From Halosimplex salinum (GTDB lineage: Archaea > Halobacteriota > Halobacteria > Halobacteriales > Haloarculaceae), in contig NZ_QWGG01000001.1 of assembly GCF_003730195.1 (NCBI RefSeq), positions 868,001 to 932,000 of the forward strand: DNA of 64,000 nucleotides, read 5' to 3'. Positions 46,163-55,177 of this stretch are shown here, one piece after another. Numbering within the stretch: the stretch's first letter is position 1; every line of letters starts with the position of its first letter. Position numbers and translations under genes: made by a program. Below the pieces are notes generated by a model. It was not told where the DNA came from. It did no database searches and saw only the letters and a program-made list of their open reading frames with translations.

Positions 46163-46240
46163 GCTCGGGCCATCGGGCGATCGGAGTAAATAGCTACCCA
46201 TATTTTCCGCCGTACGGTGTCTCCACTCGCGGACAGCTAC

Positions 46241-46247
46241 TTTTATT
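46241..46247 (+). promoter_or_regulatory. TATA element of the uronate isomerase gene
   Basis: TTTTATT lies 28-34 bases before the ATG at 46275. Confidence 0.5.
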
Positions 46248-46274
46248 GCCGAATCGCGGGTAGCTGCGCGTGAC

Positions 46275-47639
46275 ATGAGCTTCCTCGACGAAACCTATCT
46301 GCTCGAGACCGAGGCCGCCGAGACGCTGTACGAGACCATCGAGGACCGGCCGATCCTCGACCCGCACACCCACGCCGACGTCGTCGAGATAGTCGAGAAC
46401 GAGGGGTGGTCGGACATCTGGGAGGTCCAGGGTGCGACCGACCACTACGTCTGGTCGATGATGCGAAAGCGCGGCGTCGACGAGGAACTGATCACGGGCG
46501 ACGCCTCGAATCGCGAGAGGTGGGACGCCTTCGCCGAGGTCGTCCCCGAGATGGCCGGCAACCCCGTCTACGAGTGGCTCCATCTCGACCTGCGGCGCCG
46601 ATTCGGCATCGACGAGCCCGTTTCCGCCGAGACGGCCGACGATATCTGGACGGAGACGAAGTCCCAGCTGGAGGGCGACGACATGCGGCCGCAGGAGGTC
46701 CTGCGGGAGATGAACGTCGAAGTCGTGGGGACGACGGACGACCCCACTGACGACCTCGCCTCTCACGAACGCGCCGCAGCGGAGGTCGAGGGCGTCACGC
46801 TTCGACCGACGTGGCGGGGCGACCGCGCCGTCAACGTCCAGAACGCCGACTTCGACGAGTTCGTCGACGATCTCGAGGAGGCGACCGACTACGACCCCGA
46901 CGACTTCGACGGCTTCCGTACCGCGCTGGAAGCGACCCACGACCACTTCGCCGAGCGGGGCTGTGTCGCCTGCGACATCGGTATCGAGGAGCCCGTCTCG
47001 CGGCCGGTGAGCGACGAGCGCGCTCGGGAGATCTTCGACAGACGCCGCGCGGGTGAGCAGCTGAGCGAGCGCGAGATCGAGGACTTCCAGGCGTACATGC
47101 TGGAGTTCGTGACCGAACTGAACGTCGAGAAGGACTGGGTCACCCAGCTGCACATGGGTCCGGTCCGCCACTACCGACAGGAGCTCTACGAGACGATCGG
47201 TCCGGCGGCGGGCGGCACGGCGACGACGGGCGATCTGAACCTCACCGAGGGACTGCGCCACCTCGTCAACCGCTTCGACGGCGAGGGCGAGATCGTCCTC
47301 TACGTCGTCGACCCGACCCACTACCCCTCGATCACTACCGTCGCGCGGGCGTTCCCGAACGTCAGCGTCGGCCCCGCGTGGTGGTACAACGACAGCCCGT
47401 TCGGGATGGACCACCAGCTCGACTACGTCGGGAGCGTCGACCTGCTCGCCAACCACGCCGGGATGGTCAGCGACTCCCGGAAACTCCTCTCGTTCGACTC
47501 CCGATTCGAGATGTTCCGCCGGACGTTGGCCAACGTCGTCGGGAAGAAGGTAGAGCGCGGCCAGATGCCCCTCGACGTGGCCGAGGATCTGGTCGACCAC
47601 GTCGCCTACGAGCGACCGAAGGAACTGTACGGGTTCTGA
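46275..47639 (+). CDS. uxaC: Uronate isomerase (UxaC family)
   Basis: A 454-residue member of the amidohydrolase-fold uronate isomerases, which convert D-glucuronate to D-fructuronate or D-galacturonate to D-tagaturonate. Visible blocks are ILDPHTHAD (metal-binding His31 and His33), TTDDPTDDL, TLRPTWRGDRAVNV, WVTQLHMGPVRHYR (His) and GPAWWYNDSPFGM. The length is slightly below the 460-490 usual for bacterial UxaC, with no missing core block that I can see. It fits directly downstream of GH67 activity. The D-xylose dehydrogenase gene follows 78 bases later with its own TATA, so the two are adjacent but may be separate transcripts. Confidence 0.9.
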   Translation: MSFLDETYLLETEAAETLYETIEDRPILDPHTHADVVEIVENEGWSDIWEVQGATDHYVWSMMRKRGVDEELITGDASNRERWDAFAEVVPEMAGNPVYEWLHLDLRRRFGIDEPVSAETADDIWTETKSQLEGDDMRPQEVLREMNVEVVGTTDDPTDDLASHERAAAEVEGVTLRPTWRGDRAVNVQNADFDEFVDDLEEATDYDPDDFDGFRTALEATHDHFAERGCVACDIGIEEPVSRPVSDERAREIFDRRRAGEQLSEREIEDFQAYMLEFVTELNVEKDWVTQLHMGPVRHYRQELYETIGPAAGGTATTGDLNLTEGLRHLVNRFDGEGEIVLYVVDPTHYPSITTVARAFPNVSVGPAWWYNDSPFGMDHQLDYVGSVDLLANHAGMVSDSRKLLSFDSRFEMFRRTLANVVGKKVERGQMPLDVAEDLVDHVAYERPKELYGF

Positions 47640-47687
47640 GTCGCCGCCTGCCGGGGGGCGCCAGCGGGCGATGCCGCGACCGTCTCT

Positions 47688-47695
47688 CTTTTAAT
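47688..47695 (+). promoter_or_regulatory. TATA element of the D-xylose dehydrogenase gene
   Basis: CTTTTAAT lies 23-30 bases before the ATG at 47718, in the gap after uronate isomerase. Confidence 0.45.
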
Positions 47696-47717
47696 CCGTG
47701 CCGCTGTGAGTCGGAGT

Positions 47718-48785
47718 ATGGACATCGAAGTCCCGAGTACGTTCGACGAGCGAGACTGGGCGCGCCCGGTCGACGGCGGTCCCGTTCGGTTCGCCGTGAT
47801 CGGTCTCGGCTGGTTCGGCCCGGACGTGGCGATCCCCGCCATCGAGGAATCCGACTACTGCGTGACCACGACCGTCGTCAGCGGCGACCGCGAGAAGGCC
47901 GAGCGCGTCGCCGACGAGAAAGGCGTCGACCACGCGCTCACCTACGACGACTACGCCGACGGCGAGGCCGCCGACGCCTACGACGCCGTCTACGTCGTCA
48001 CCCCCAACGGTCTCCACCTCCCGCACGTCGAGACGGCCGCGGACCTCGGCAAGGACGTCCTCTGCGAGAAACCGCTGGAGGCGACGGCCGAGCGCGCCCG
48101 CAAGTGCGTCGAAGTCTGCGAGGAAGCGGGCGTCGATCTGATGACCGCCTACCGGATGCAGACCACCAACTCGATCAGGTGGGTCCGTGACCTCGTGCAG
48201 GACGGGGTTATCGGCGACCCTGTACACACGCGCGGCGCGTTCTCGTACAACCTGATCGCGGCCGGCGAGGACATGGACCAGTGGCGCCTGAACCCCGACC
48301 TCGCGGGCGGCGGTCCGCTCATGGACCTGGGCGTCTACCCGCTCAACACGTCGCGGTTCGTCCTCGACGAGGACCCGACGGCGGTCCACGCCTCGACCGT
48401 CGAGGGGCCGTCCGAGTTCGACGGGCTGGAGCAGTACTGCGCGTTCACGATGGAGTTTCCCAGCGGCGTCGTCGCCGAGTGCGACACCGGCTATCAGGTC
48501 GCCGGCGACAACTACTTCGAGGTCGGCGGCACCCACGGCCGGATCCGCGTCGACGTCCCGTTCAACGTCGACGCCGACCGCAAGATTACGATCCGGGGGA
48601 GCGGCGAGGAGACCGTCGTCGAACCCGACGAACCCTCCGAGATGGTCGAGGAGTTCGACTACTTCGCGACCGGCGTCCTGACCGACATGGACATCGCTCC
48701 CGACGGCGAGCACGGCCTGTTCGACATGCGACTGACCGAAGCGATCTACGAGTCGGGCGAGAACGGCGGTCTGGTCGACCTGTAG
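47718..48785 (+). CDS. Gfo/Idh/MocA dehydrogenase, probable D-xylose 1-dehydrogenase (NADP)
   Basis: A 355-residue oxidoreductase. The Rossmann loop VIGLGWFG is at 28-34, the conserved EKP motif is at 117-119 (Lys118), and GGPLMDLGVYPLNTSRF carries the family's catalytic GVYxxN-type segment. The N-terminus (FDERDWARPV then PVRFAVIGLGW) resembles the characterised Haloarcula D-xylose dehydrogenase, which starts the oxidative route xylose to xylonate to 2-oxoglutarate. Later enzymes of that route (xylonate dehydratase, KDX dehydratase, KGSA dehydrogenase) are not in the window. Because the uronate branch lacks an obvious fructuronate reductase, a second activity there should not be excluded. 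The start is the inner ATG, supported by TATA at 47688. Confidence 0.87.
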   Translation: MDIEVPSTFDERDWARPVDGGPVRFAVIGLGWFGPDVAIPAIEESDYCVTTTVVSGDREKAERVADEKGVDHALTYDDYADGEAADAYDAVYVVTPNGLHLPHVETAADLGKDVLCEKPLEATAERARKCVEVCEEAGVDLMTAYRMQTTNSIRWVRDLVQDGVIGDPVHTRGAFSYNLIAAGEDMDQWRLNPDLAGGGPLMDLGVYPLNTSRFVLDEDPTAVHASTVEGPSEFDGLEQYCAFTMEFPSGVVAECDTGYQVAGDNYFEVGGTHGRIRVDVPFNVDADRKITIRGSGEETVVEPDEPSEMVEEFDYFATGVLTDMDIAPDGEHGLFDMRLTEAIYESGENGGLVDL

Positions 48786-48807
48786 GAAAGCGTCGACTGC
48801 GGCGATT

Positions 48808-49794
48808 CTAGTTCGGTTCGTACGTCTCCAGCGTGTCTTTGATCGCGTGATAGGCGGGTTTGGGGTCGTTGCCCGAGTCGAACAGGAGCGGGTCCCCGGT
48901 GAGCGACTCGAACCAGTTCGGGATCCACGAGTCGGAGTCGCGGACACCCCAGACGATCAGGGTGTCGACGCCCTCGTCCAGACACACTTCGGTGATATCG
49001 CGGTAGAAGTCGGCCTGCTGCTCCCAGCGGGCCTCCTGGTCGCCGGGGTCGTCCTCCGGCAGGTAGGCCACGTCCATCTCCGTGATCTCCACGTCGAGGC
49101 CGAGCTCCTTGAACCGGCGGATGTTCTCGGCGACCGACTCGATACCGGGCTTCTCGTGCAGGGCGTGCATCTGGAGGCCGACGCCGTCGATGGGGACGCC
49201 GCGGTCGAGCATCCGTTCGACGAGGTCGTAGATGGCGTCCGACTTCTCGTTGACGCCGTCGGCGCCGTAGTCGTTGTAGTACAGGTCCGTGTCGGGGGCG
49301 ACCTCGTTGGCCCACTCGAAGGCCCTGTCGAGGTACTCCTCGCCCATGGCCTCGTACCAGAGGTTCTCGCGCATCGTCCCGTCGTCGGCGACTGCCTCGT
49401 TCACGACGTCCCACGTGTCGACCTTGCTCCGGTAGCGCCCGGCGGCCGTGTGGACGTGCTCGCGCAGGAAGTCCTCGAGCTGGCCGTCCGTGTAGTCCCA
49501 CTCCTGGAACCAGGTCGGGGTCTGGTTGTGCCAGGCCAGCGTGTGGGCGCGGACCGTCTGGTCGTGCTCGCGAGCGTAGTTCACGACCGCGTCGGCGTCC
49601 GAGAAGTCGTAGGTGTCCTCCGACGGCCGGAGCGGCCCCATCTTCAGGGCGTTCTCGGCGGTGACGTAGTTAAACTCGTTGCGAAGGATCTTCTTGTACG
49701 AGGCGTCCGTCCGAAGGGGCTGTGCCGCGACCGCGGCACCGATCTGGAAGTCCCGCTCCGCAGCCACGTCTCGCAGTCTGTCTCCGTCTGCCAT
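48808..49794 (-). CDS. Cytoplasmic GH10 xylanase
   Basis: A 328-residue single-domain GH10 enzyme with no signal peptide and no binding module. The barrel shows TAENALKMG, HTLAWHNQTP, acid/base Glu133 in WDVVNE, NDYG, LQMHA and nucleophile Glu239 in ITEMD, and ends with LLFDSGNDPKPAYHAI. It belongs to the compact GH10 type (as in intracellular bacterial XynA-like enzymes), clearly separate from the four modular secreted paralogues at 20231-32191. The last two use ITEFD and a different N-terminal lead-in. It probably cleaves imported xylo-oligosaccharides. The gene ends 22 bases from the convergent dehydrogenase gene and is divergent from the GH31 gene. Confidence 0.93.
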   Translation of the reverse strand: MADGDRLRDVAAERDFQIGAAVAAQPLRTDASYKKILRNEFNYVTAENALKMGPLRPSEDTYDFSDADAVVNYAREHDQTVRAHTLAWHNQTPTWFQEWDYTDGQLEDFLREHVHTAAGRYRSKVDTWDVVNEAVADDGTMRENLWYEAMGEEYLDRAFEWANEVAPDTDLYYNDYGADGVNEKSDAIYDLVERMLDRGVPIDGVGLQMHALHEKPGIESVAENIRRFKELGLDVEITEMDVAYLPEDDPGDQEARWEQQADFYRDITEVCLDEGVDTLIVWGVRDSDSWIPNWFESLTGDPLLFDSGNDPKPAYHAIKDTLETYEPN

Positions 49795-49817
49795 GTGACG
49801 AACAGGTGAGCACAACC

Positions 49818-49826
49818 GGATAAAGA
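49818..49826 (-). promoter_or_regulatory. TATA element of the cytoplasmic GH10 gene
   Basis: On the minus strand TCTTTATCC lies 24-32 bases before the ATG at 49794, in the 156-bp divergent gap with the GH31 gene. Confidence 0.5.
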
Positions 49827-49950
49827 TACCGGGCTATTCTCCCCGATGATTCCGACCGTTCCCACCGATACCGGTCGTTCTCTCCGACACCGGCGGGTCG
49901 TGCGAGCACGTGACAGGAAACCTAAAGAGGGACCCGTCTGAGGATGGCGC

Positions 49951-52419
49951 ATGCACGTCGACACCCTCCGACGGGACGCCGACGGCCCGCTGTTCGCGGC
50001 GGGCGACAGTCGCATCAAACTGCAGGTCCTCGCCGACGACATCGTTCGCCTCGTCTACACCGACGGCGAGGAGGTACCCGACCCCGAGAGCCCGGTAATC
50101 GTCGAACAGGACCCGACCGACGAGTGGACGCTCGTCGAGCGCGAGACGGAGTTCGAACTCCAGACCGCCGCGATGCGAGTCGAACTCGACCGCGAGACGG
50201 GGGCACTCACGTGGCGCGACGCCGACGGCCGGCGCCTCGTCGGTGAACCGGCCGACGGCGGCAAGTCCCTCGTCCCGGTCTCGCCCGAGAACCTGACCGT
50301 CGGGGACAGCGAGGTCGTGAGTCCCCGCGACTCGCTCGACCGCGAGGCGTACTCGACCCGACTGGACCTCGAATTTTCCGACGACGAAGCGATCCTCGGC
50401 CTCGGCCAGCACGACGGCGGCGTCGCCAACTACCGCGGCGAGGAGCAGGTCCTCTACCAGGGCAACACCAAGGTCGCCATGCCCGCCATCCTCTCCACGC
50501 GGGGCTACGGGATGCTGTGGAACACGGGGTCGCTGACCACGTTCCACGACGACCAGCACGGGTCGTACGTCTGGACGGAGTGCGACGACGCGCTGGACGT
50601 GTTCGTCGTCGCGGGAGAGCCCGACGACGTGATCGCCGGGTTCCGACAGCTCACCGGCGAGTCGACGATGCTCCCGAAGTGGTCGTACGGCTACGTCCAG
50701 TCCAAGGAGCGCTACGAGACCGGCGAGGAACTGATCGACGTGGTCGAGGAGTACCGCGAGCGCGAGATTCCCATCGACTGCATCGTGCAGGACTGGCAGT
50801 ACTGGCCCGACACGACCGACGACGACCCCAACTTCGAGGACTGGGGCGGCCCGCAGGGCGACTGGGGCCAGTGGGGTCAGAAATCCTTCCACGAGGGCCG
50901 CTACCCCGATCCGTCGGCGACCATCGACGGTCTCCACGAGCGAAACGTCCGGCTGATGGTCTCCATCTGGCCGAACATGCTCGCGGGCGAGAACTACCGC
51001 GAGATGCGCGACGCGGGGCACATCCTCGACGACGCCACCCTGCCCGCGCCGGGCAACGAACAGCGCTACTACGACGCCTTCTCCGAGGAGGCCCGCGACA
51101 TCTACTGGGACCAGGCCGACGAGGGGCTGTTCTCCCACGGCGTCGACGCGTGGTGGTGTGACTCGACGGAGCCGTACGACCCGACGTGGACGCTCCCGAC
51201 CTGCCCGGACCCGTTCAAACTCGCCCAGCACACCACGGACGCGTTCAAGCACGTGTTCGACCCGGGGTACCTCAACAGCTACTCGCTCCACCAGGCGAAG
51301 GGGATGTACGAGGGCCAGCGGGCGAAGACCGACGAGAAGCGCGTCATCAACCTCACGCGGTCGGGCTACCCCGGTCAGCAGCGCTACGGCGCGATCACGT
51401 GGTCCGGCGACATCGAGGCGACGTGGGAGCGCTACCGCACGCAGATCACCGACGGCCTGCAGTTCACCGCCGCCGGCAACCCCAAGTGGACGCTCGACGT
51501 GGGCGCCTTCTTCGTCGGCGACGGCCCGTCGTGGATCACCGACGGCGACTTCGACGACGGCGTCGACGACCTGGGCTACCGAGAGCTGTACGTCCGCTGG
51601 TTCCAGTACGGCGCTTTCCTGCCGATGTTCCGGTCGCACGGGACCGACACCCCACGCGAGATGTGGCGCTTCGGCGAACCCGGCGACCGCACCTACGACA
51701 CGCTCGTCAAGTTCGACCGCCTGCGCTACCGGCTGATGCCGTACATCTACTCGCTGGCGGGCTGGGAGACCCACCGCGACTACACGATGTATCGCCACCT
51801 CGCGCTGGAGTTCCCGGACGACGAGGACGCCCACGAGGTCGGCGACCAGTTCATGTTCGGCCCCTCCCTGCTCGTCTGCCCGGTCACCGAACCGATGTAC
51901 TACGGCCCCGACTCGGAGGAACTGGACGGGAAGGCCGAGGCCCGCGAGGTCTACCTCCCCGAAGGCACCGACTGGTACGACTTCTGGACGGGCGAGCGCT
52001 ACGACGGCGGGCAGACGATTCTCGCCGACGCGCCCCTCGAGAAACTGCCGCTGTTCGTGAAGGCCGGCAGCGTCCTTCCGATGGGTCCCGCGGTCCAGCA
52101 CACCGGCGAGCGGCCCGACGCGCCGTGGCAACTGCGCGTCTATCCGGGGCAGGACGGCGAGTTCGACGCCTACGAGGACGCCGGCGACGGCTACGACTAC
52201 GAGGACGGCGACTACGCCTTCACGCCCATCCGCTGGGACGACGCCGCCAGCGAGTTGACGGTGGGGGACCGGAAGGGATCGTTCCCGGAACTCGTCGCGG
52301 AGCGCGACTTCGAGGTCGTCGTGGTCGGCGAGGGTGAGGGCGTCGGCGTCGAGAAATCCGACCCCGACACGGTCGTCGAATACGACGGGAGCCGTCGCGC
52401 GGTGACGGTCGACCGCTGA
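49951..52419 (+). CDS. GH31 alpha-glycosidase, probable alpha-xylosidase
   Basis: An 822-residue retaining enzyme with no signal peptide. The N-terminal beta-sandwich (1-230) contains ILGLGQHDGGVANYRG. The barrel has IVQDWQYWP, nucleophile Asp404 in DAWWCDSTEP and acid/base Asp487 in TWSGDIEATW, with RSHGTDTPREMW near the end. C-terminal beta domains follow, the last resembling DUF5110 (RVYPGQDGEFDAYEDAGDGYDY in pieces). The insert between DWQYW and the nucleophile (FEDWGGPQGDWGQWG) resembles bacterial GH31 enzymes from plant-polysaccharide loci. GH31 includes alpha-glucosidases and alpha-xylosidases; the locus favours an alpha-xylosidase acting on xyloglucan oligosaccharides (inference). The GH51 gene follows 75 bases later. 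Confidence 0.9.
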   Translation: MHVDTLRRDADGPLFAAGDSRIKLQVLADDIVRLVYTDGEEVPDPESPVIVEQDPTDEWTLVERETEFELQTAAMRVELDRETGALTWRDADGRRLVGEPADGGKSLVPVSPENLTVGDSEVVSPRDSLDREAYSTRLDLEFSDDEAILGLGQHDGGVANYRGEEQVLYQGNTKVAMPAILSTRGYGMLWNTGSLTTFHDDQHGSYVWTECDDALDVFVVAGEPDDVIAGFRQLTGESTMLPKWSYGYVQSKERYETGEELIDVVEEYREREIPIDCIVQDWQYWPDTTDDDPNFEDWGGPQGDWGQWGQKSFHEGRYPDPSATIDGLHERNVRLMVSIWPNMLAGENYREMRDAGHILDDATLPAPGNEQRYYDAFSEEARDIYWDQADEGLFSHGVDAWWCDSTEPYDPTWTLPTCPDPFKLAQHTTDAFKHVFDPGYLNSYSLHQAKGMYEGQRAKTDEKRVINLTRSGYPGQQRYGAITWSGDIEATWERYRTQITDGLQFTAAGNPKWTLDVGAFFVGDGPSWITDGDFDDGVDDLGYRELYVRWFQYGAFLPMFRSHGTDTPREMWRFGEPGDRTYDTLVKFDRLRYRLMPYIYSLAGWETHRDYTMYRHLALEFPDDEDAHEVGDQFMFGPSLLVCPVTEPMYYGPDSEELDGKAEAREVYLPEGTDWYDFWTGERYDGGQTILADAPLEKLPLFVKAGSVLPMGPAVQHTGERPDAPWQLRVYPGQDGEFDAYEDAGDGYDYEDGDYAFTPIRWDDAASELTVGDRKGSFPELVAERDFEVVVVGEGEGVGVEKSDPDTVVEYDGSRRAVTVDR

Positions 52420-52460
52420 TCGAACGGCTCGGACCTGGTTCCGACCCCTCGAACGAACTG

Positions 52461-52467
52461 TTTATTC
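52461..52467 (+). promoter_or_regulatory. TATA-like element of the GH51 gene
   Basis: TTTATTC lies 28-34 bases before the ATG at 52495, so GH51 can be transcribed on its own as well as with GH31. Confidence 0.45.
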
Positions 52468-52494
52468 CGGTCCGTGACGCGTGTGTCAGCGTCG

Positions 52495-53976
52495 ATGACA
52501 CACGATACCGTCCGCGTCCACCGCTGCGAGGAGATCGACCGCGTCAACCCCGAGATCCACGGCCACTTCGCCGAACATCTCGGCCGCTGTGTCTACGGGG
52601 GGATCTGGATCGGTGACGACGACCGGGTCCCGACGACCGACGGGATCCGCGAGGACACCGTCGAACTCCTCTCCGACCTCGGGGTGCACCAGCTCCGGTG
52701 GCCGGGTGGGTGTTTCGCGGACGCGTACCACTGGCGCGACGGGGTCGGCCCCCGCGAGGAGCGCCCGCGACGCGCGAACGACTTCTGGGCGCAGGGCCGC
52801 GAGGAGGCGTTCGTGGAGTCGAACGCCTTCGGGACGGAGGAGTTCGTGCGCTTTTGCGACCTCGTGGACGCAGAACCGTTCCTCGCCGCGAACGTCGGCT
52901 CGGGCGACCCACGGGAGGCGAGAGACTGGGTCGAGTACTGCAACCGCGACGACGACACGACGCTCGCACGGGAACGGGCCGAGAACGGCTCCGAGGACCC
53001 CCACGACGTGACCTACTGGGGCGTCGGCAACGAGAACTGGGGTTGCGGCGGGAAGTTCGACCCCGAGACGTACGCCAACGAGTTCCGCCGGTTCGCCCAC
53101 TTCATGCGGGTGGCCGGCGCCGAAGAGACGATCGCGTGCGGCCACATCGACGAGGACTGGAACCGGCGGTTCCTCGCCGAACTCACGGAACCCGACCTCG
53201 TGGACCACCTCTCGATCCACCGCTACTTCGGGCGCTGGGACGGCGACTGCGGGAGCGCCACCGACTTCGACGACGAGCAGTACTACCGGTTGTTCGCCGA
53301 GTCGCTGAAGGTCGGCCGGGCGATCGACAGCGCGGCCGCCACCATCGACACGTACGCGTCGACCGACGACGTGGGCATCGCGGTCGACGAGTGGGGCGCC
53401 TGGCATCCGGAGGCCGACAGCGAGAACGGGCTCCAACAGGAGAACAGCGTCCGAGACGCCGTCGCCGCAGCCGGCGTCCTCGACGACTTCACCCACCGCG
53501 CGGACCTAGTGTCGATGGCTAACCTCGCTCAGACCGTGAACGTCCTCCAGTGCGTCGTCCAGACCGACGAGGAGGCCGCGTGGCCGACGCCCACGTACCG
53601 GGTACTGGACCTGTACAGCCCCCACGTCGGCGCGACGGCGGTCCGGACGGCCGTCGACACCGGCGCGGTCGAGACGGACCTGTGGGACGTTCCGCTCGTC
53701 AGCGTGTCGGCCACCGCCGACGACGACGGCACGTACGTCACCCTCAGCAACCGCTCGCTCGACGAGGAACGGACGGTCAGCGTCGCCGTCGACGGCGAGG
53801 TCGAGGCCGTGACGGGCGAACTCCTGTTCGCCGAGCACGACCCCGCCGACTACTCCACCCGCGAGAACGCCGACGGGTTCGCGTCGGCCGACCTCGACGC
53901 GACGACCGCCGACGGTGACGTAGTCCTCGACCTGCCGCCCAGCAGCGTCGCGGGCCTGTCGGTCGAGACGGTCTGA
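52495..53976 (+). CDS. GH51 alpha-L-arabinofuranosidase
   Basis: A 493-residue cytoplasmic exo-enzyme that removes arabinofuranosyl side chains from arabinoxylan or arabinan oligosaccharides. The N-terminal block INPEIHGHFAEHLGRCVYGGIW-type sequence (here RVNPEIHGHFAEHLGRC) and the barrel segments RWPGGCFADAYHWRDGVG are diagnostic. Acid/base is Glu180 in GVGNENWG, and nucleophile is Glu299 in VDEWGAWH. A C-terminal beta domain (about 395-493) closes it. Length is typical of the family. The upstream in-frame Met 7 codons earlier is less likely because of the TATA spacing. It follows GH31 and precedes an LLM-type oxidoreductase on the same strand. Confidence 0.94.
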   Translation: MTHDTVRVHRCEEIDRVNPEIHGHFAEHLGRCVYGGIWIGDDDRVPTTDGIREDTVELLSDLGVHQLRWPGGCFADAYHWRDGVGPREERPRRANDFWAQGREEAFVESNAFGTEEFVRFCDLVDAEPFLAANVGSGDPREARDWVEYCNRDDDTTLARERAENGSEDPHDVTYWGVGNENWGCGGKFDPETYANEFRRFAHFMRVAGAEETIACGHIDEDWNRRFLAELTEPDLVDHLSIHRYFGRWDGDCGSATDFDDEQYYRLFAESLKVGRAIDSAAATIDTYASTDDVGIAVDEWGAWHPEADSENGLQQENSVRDAVAAAGVLDDFTHRADLVSMANLAQTVNVLQCVVQTDEEAAWPTPTYRVLDLYSPHVGATAVRTAVDTGAVETDLWDVPLVSVSATADDDGTYVTLSNRSLDEERTVSVAVDGEVEAVTGELLFAEHDPADYSTRENADGFASADLDATTADGDVVLDLPPSSVAGLSVETV

Positions 53977-54112
53977 GACGACTCGGGCGGCCCGACTCTC
54001 GACCGACGCGTCGCGCAGCCGCTCGAATCCGCGGCGACTCGGTCGACCGACACGCTCCGAACCGCCCACGGCCGACCCCGACACTCAAGGGAGTGCCGCC
54101 CGCCCGTCCTGT

Positions 54113-55120
54113 ATGCAATTCGACTGGATGGTCGCGTGCTACGCCGGTGCGGGGGTCCACAGGGACACCCCGCTGCTCGACAGCCTCGACCGCGACACGC
54201 TGATGCGAGGCGTGGACGCCGCCGTCGACGCCGGACTCGAGGGGCTCTGGGCACCCGACCACTTCATGCTCGGCCCGAAACACCAGGAGTTCGAGGTGTG
54301 GACGCTCCTCTCGGCACTGGCCGAACGAACCCACGGAACCGACCTCGATATCGGTCCGCTCGTCGGCTCGATCACCTACCGCAACCCCGCCCTGCTGGCG
54401 AAGATGGTGACGACCGTCGACCACCTCTCCGGCGGCCGCGCTCGCCTCGGGCTCGGCTGCGGGTGGCACCGCGAGGAACACGAGGCCTACGACTTCGAGT
54501 TCCCGCCCGTGAACCAGCGCATCGACATGCTCGACGAGGGCCTGCAGGTCGTGAAGGCGATGTTCACCGAGGCCGAACCCGCCTTCTCGGGCGAGCACTA
54601 CGAGATCGAGGACGCGTTCAACGAGCCCAAGCCGATTCAGGACCCCTATCCACCGATCGTCGTCGGCGGCGCCGGGCCGCGGATGCTGCGAGTCGCCGCT
54701 CGTCACGCCGACGAGTGGAACGTGGAGATCTCGGGCCGAGCGCGCGGCAAGCCGATCGAGTTCAAGGTCCGCAAGTTCGACGAGTACCTCGAGGAGGCGG
54801 GCCGGGACCCCGACGACGTCGAGCGGTCGTGGCTCGCCCACTGTCTCGTCCGCGAGGACGAGGCGGGACTCGACCGGCTCTGCGACGAGATATTCCCGCT
54901 CCCGTGGGGCGAGGAGGAGGACGTCGACGACGAGTTGAGCACACCCGCGGAGGCTCGCGAGAAGGGCGACTTCCTGATCGGGACCCCCGGCGAAGTGGTC
55001 GAACAGATCGAGGGCGTTCGCGAGTTGGGGTTCGACAAGCTCCAGCTCATGTTCCTCGACTACCCCGACACGCGCGGGATGGAACTGTTCGGCGACGAAG
55101 TGGCACCCGAACTGCGCTGA
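54113..55120 (+). CDS. LLM-class F420/flavin-dependent oxidoreductase
   Basis: A 335-residue luciferase-like TIM barrel. Family blocks include GLWAPDHFMLGP, LDIGPLVGSITYRNPALLAK, DHLSGGRARLGLGCGWHREEHEAYDF and PIVVGGAGPRMLRVAARHADEWN. It is only distantly similar to the other LLM protein (45080-46162), so the two are not recent duplicates. The substrate is unknown. It is 136 bases after GH51 on the same strand and convergent with GH9, with a low-complexity hexamer array in the gap. A role in sugar oxidation has no direct support here. Confidence 0.85.
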   Translation: MQFDWMVACYAGAGVHRDTPLLDSLDRDTLMRGVDAAVDAGLEGLWAPDHFMLGPKHQEFEVWTLLSALAERTHGTDLDIGPLVGSITYRNPALLAKMVTTVDHLSGGRARLGLGCGWHREEHEAYDFEFPPVNQRIDMLDEGLQVVKAMFTEAEPAFSGEHYEIEDAFNEPKPIQDPYPPIVVGGAGPRMLRVAARHADEWNVEISGRARGKPIEFKVRKFDEYLEEAGRDPDDVERSWLAHCLVREDEAGLDRLCDEIFPLPWGEEEDVDDELSTPAEAREKGDFLIGTPGEVVEQIEGVRELGFDKLQLMFLDYPDTRGMELFGDEVAPELR

Positions 55121-55131
55121 AGCGGCCAGCG

Positions 55132-55176
55132 CCGGAGCCGGACCCGGACCCGGAGTCGGAGCCGGAGCCGGACCCG
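55132..55176. repeat. Hexanucleotide array between convergent genes
   Basis: Seven successive 6-base units of CCGGAG or CCGGAC (one reads TCGGAG) plus a partial unit fill nearly the whole 57-bp gap between the LLM stop and the GH9 stop. In one frame they would read as alternating Pro and acidic or Ser residues, but they lie outside both genes. Confidence 0.8.
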
Positions 55177-55177
55177 C

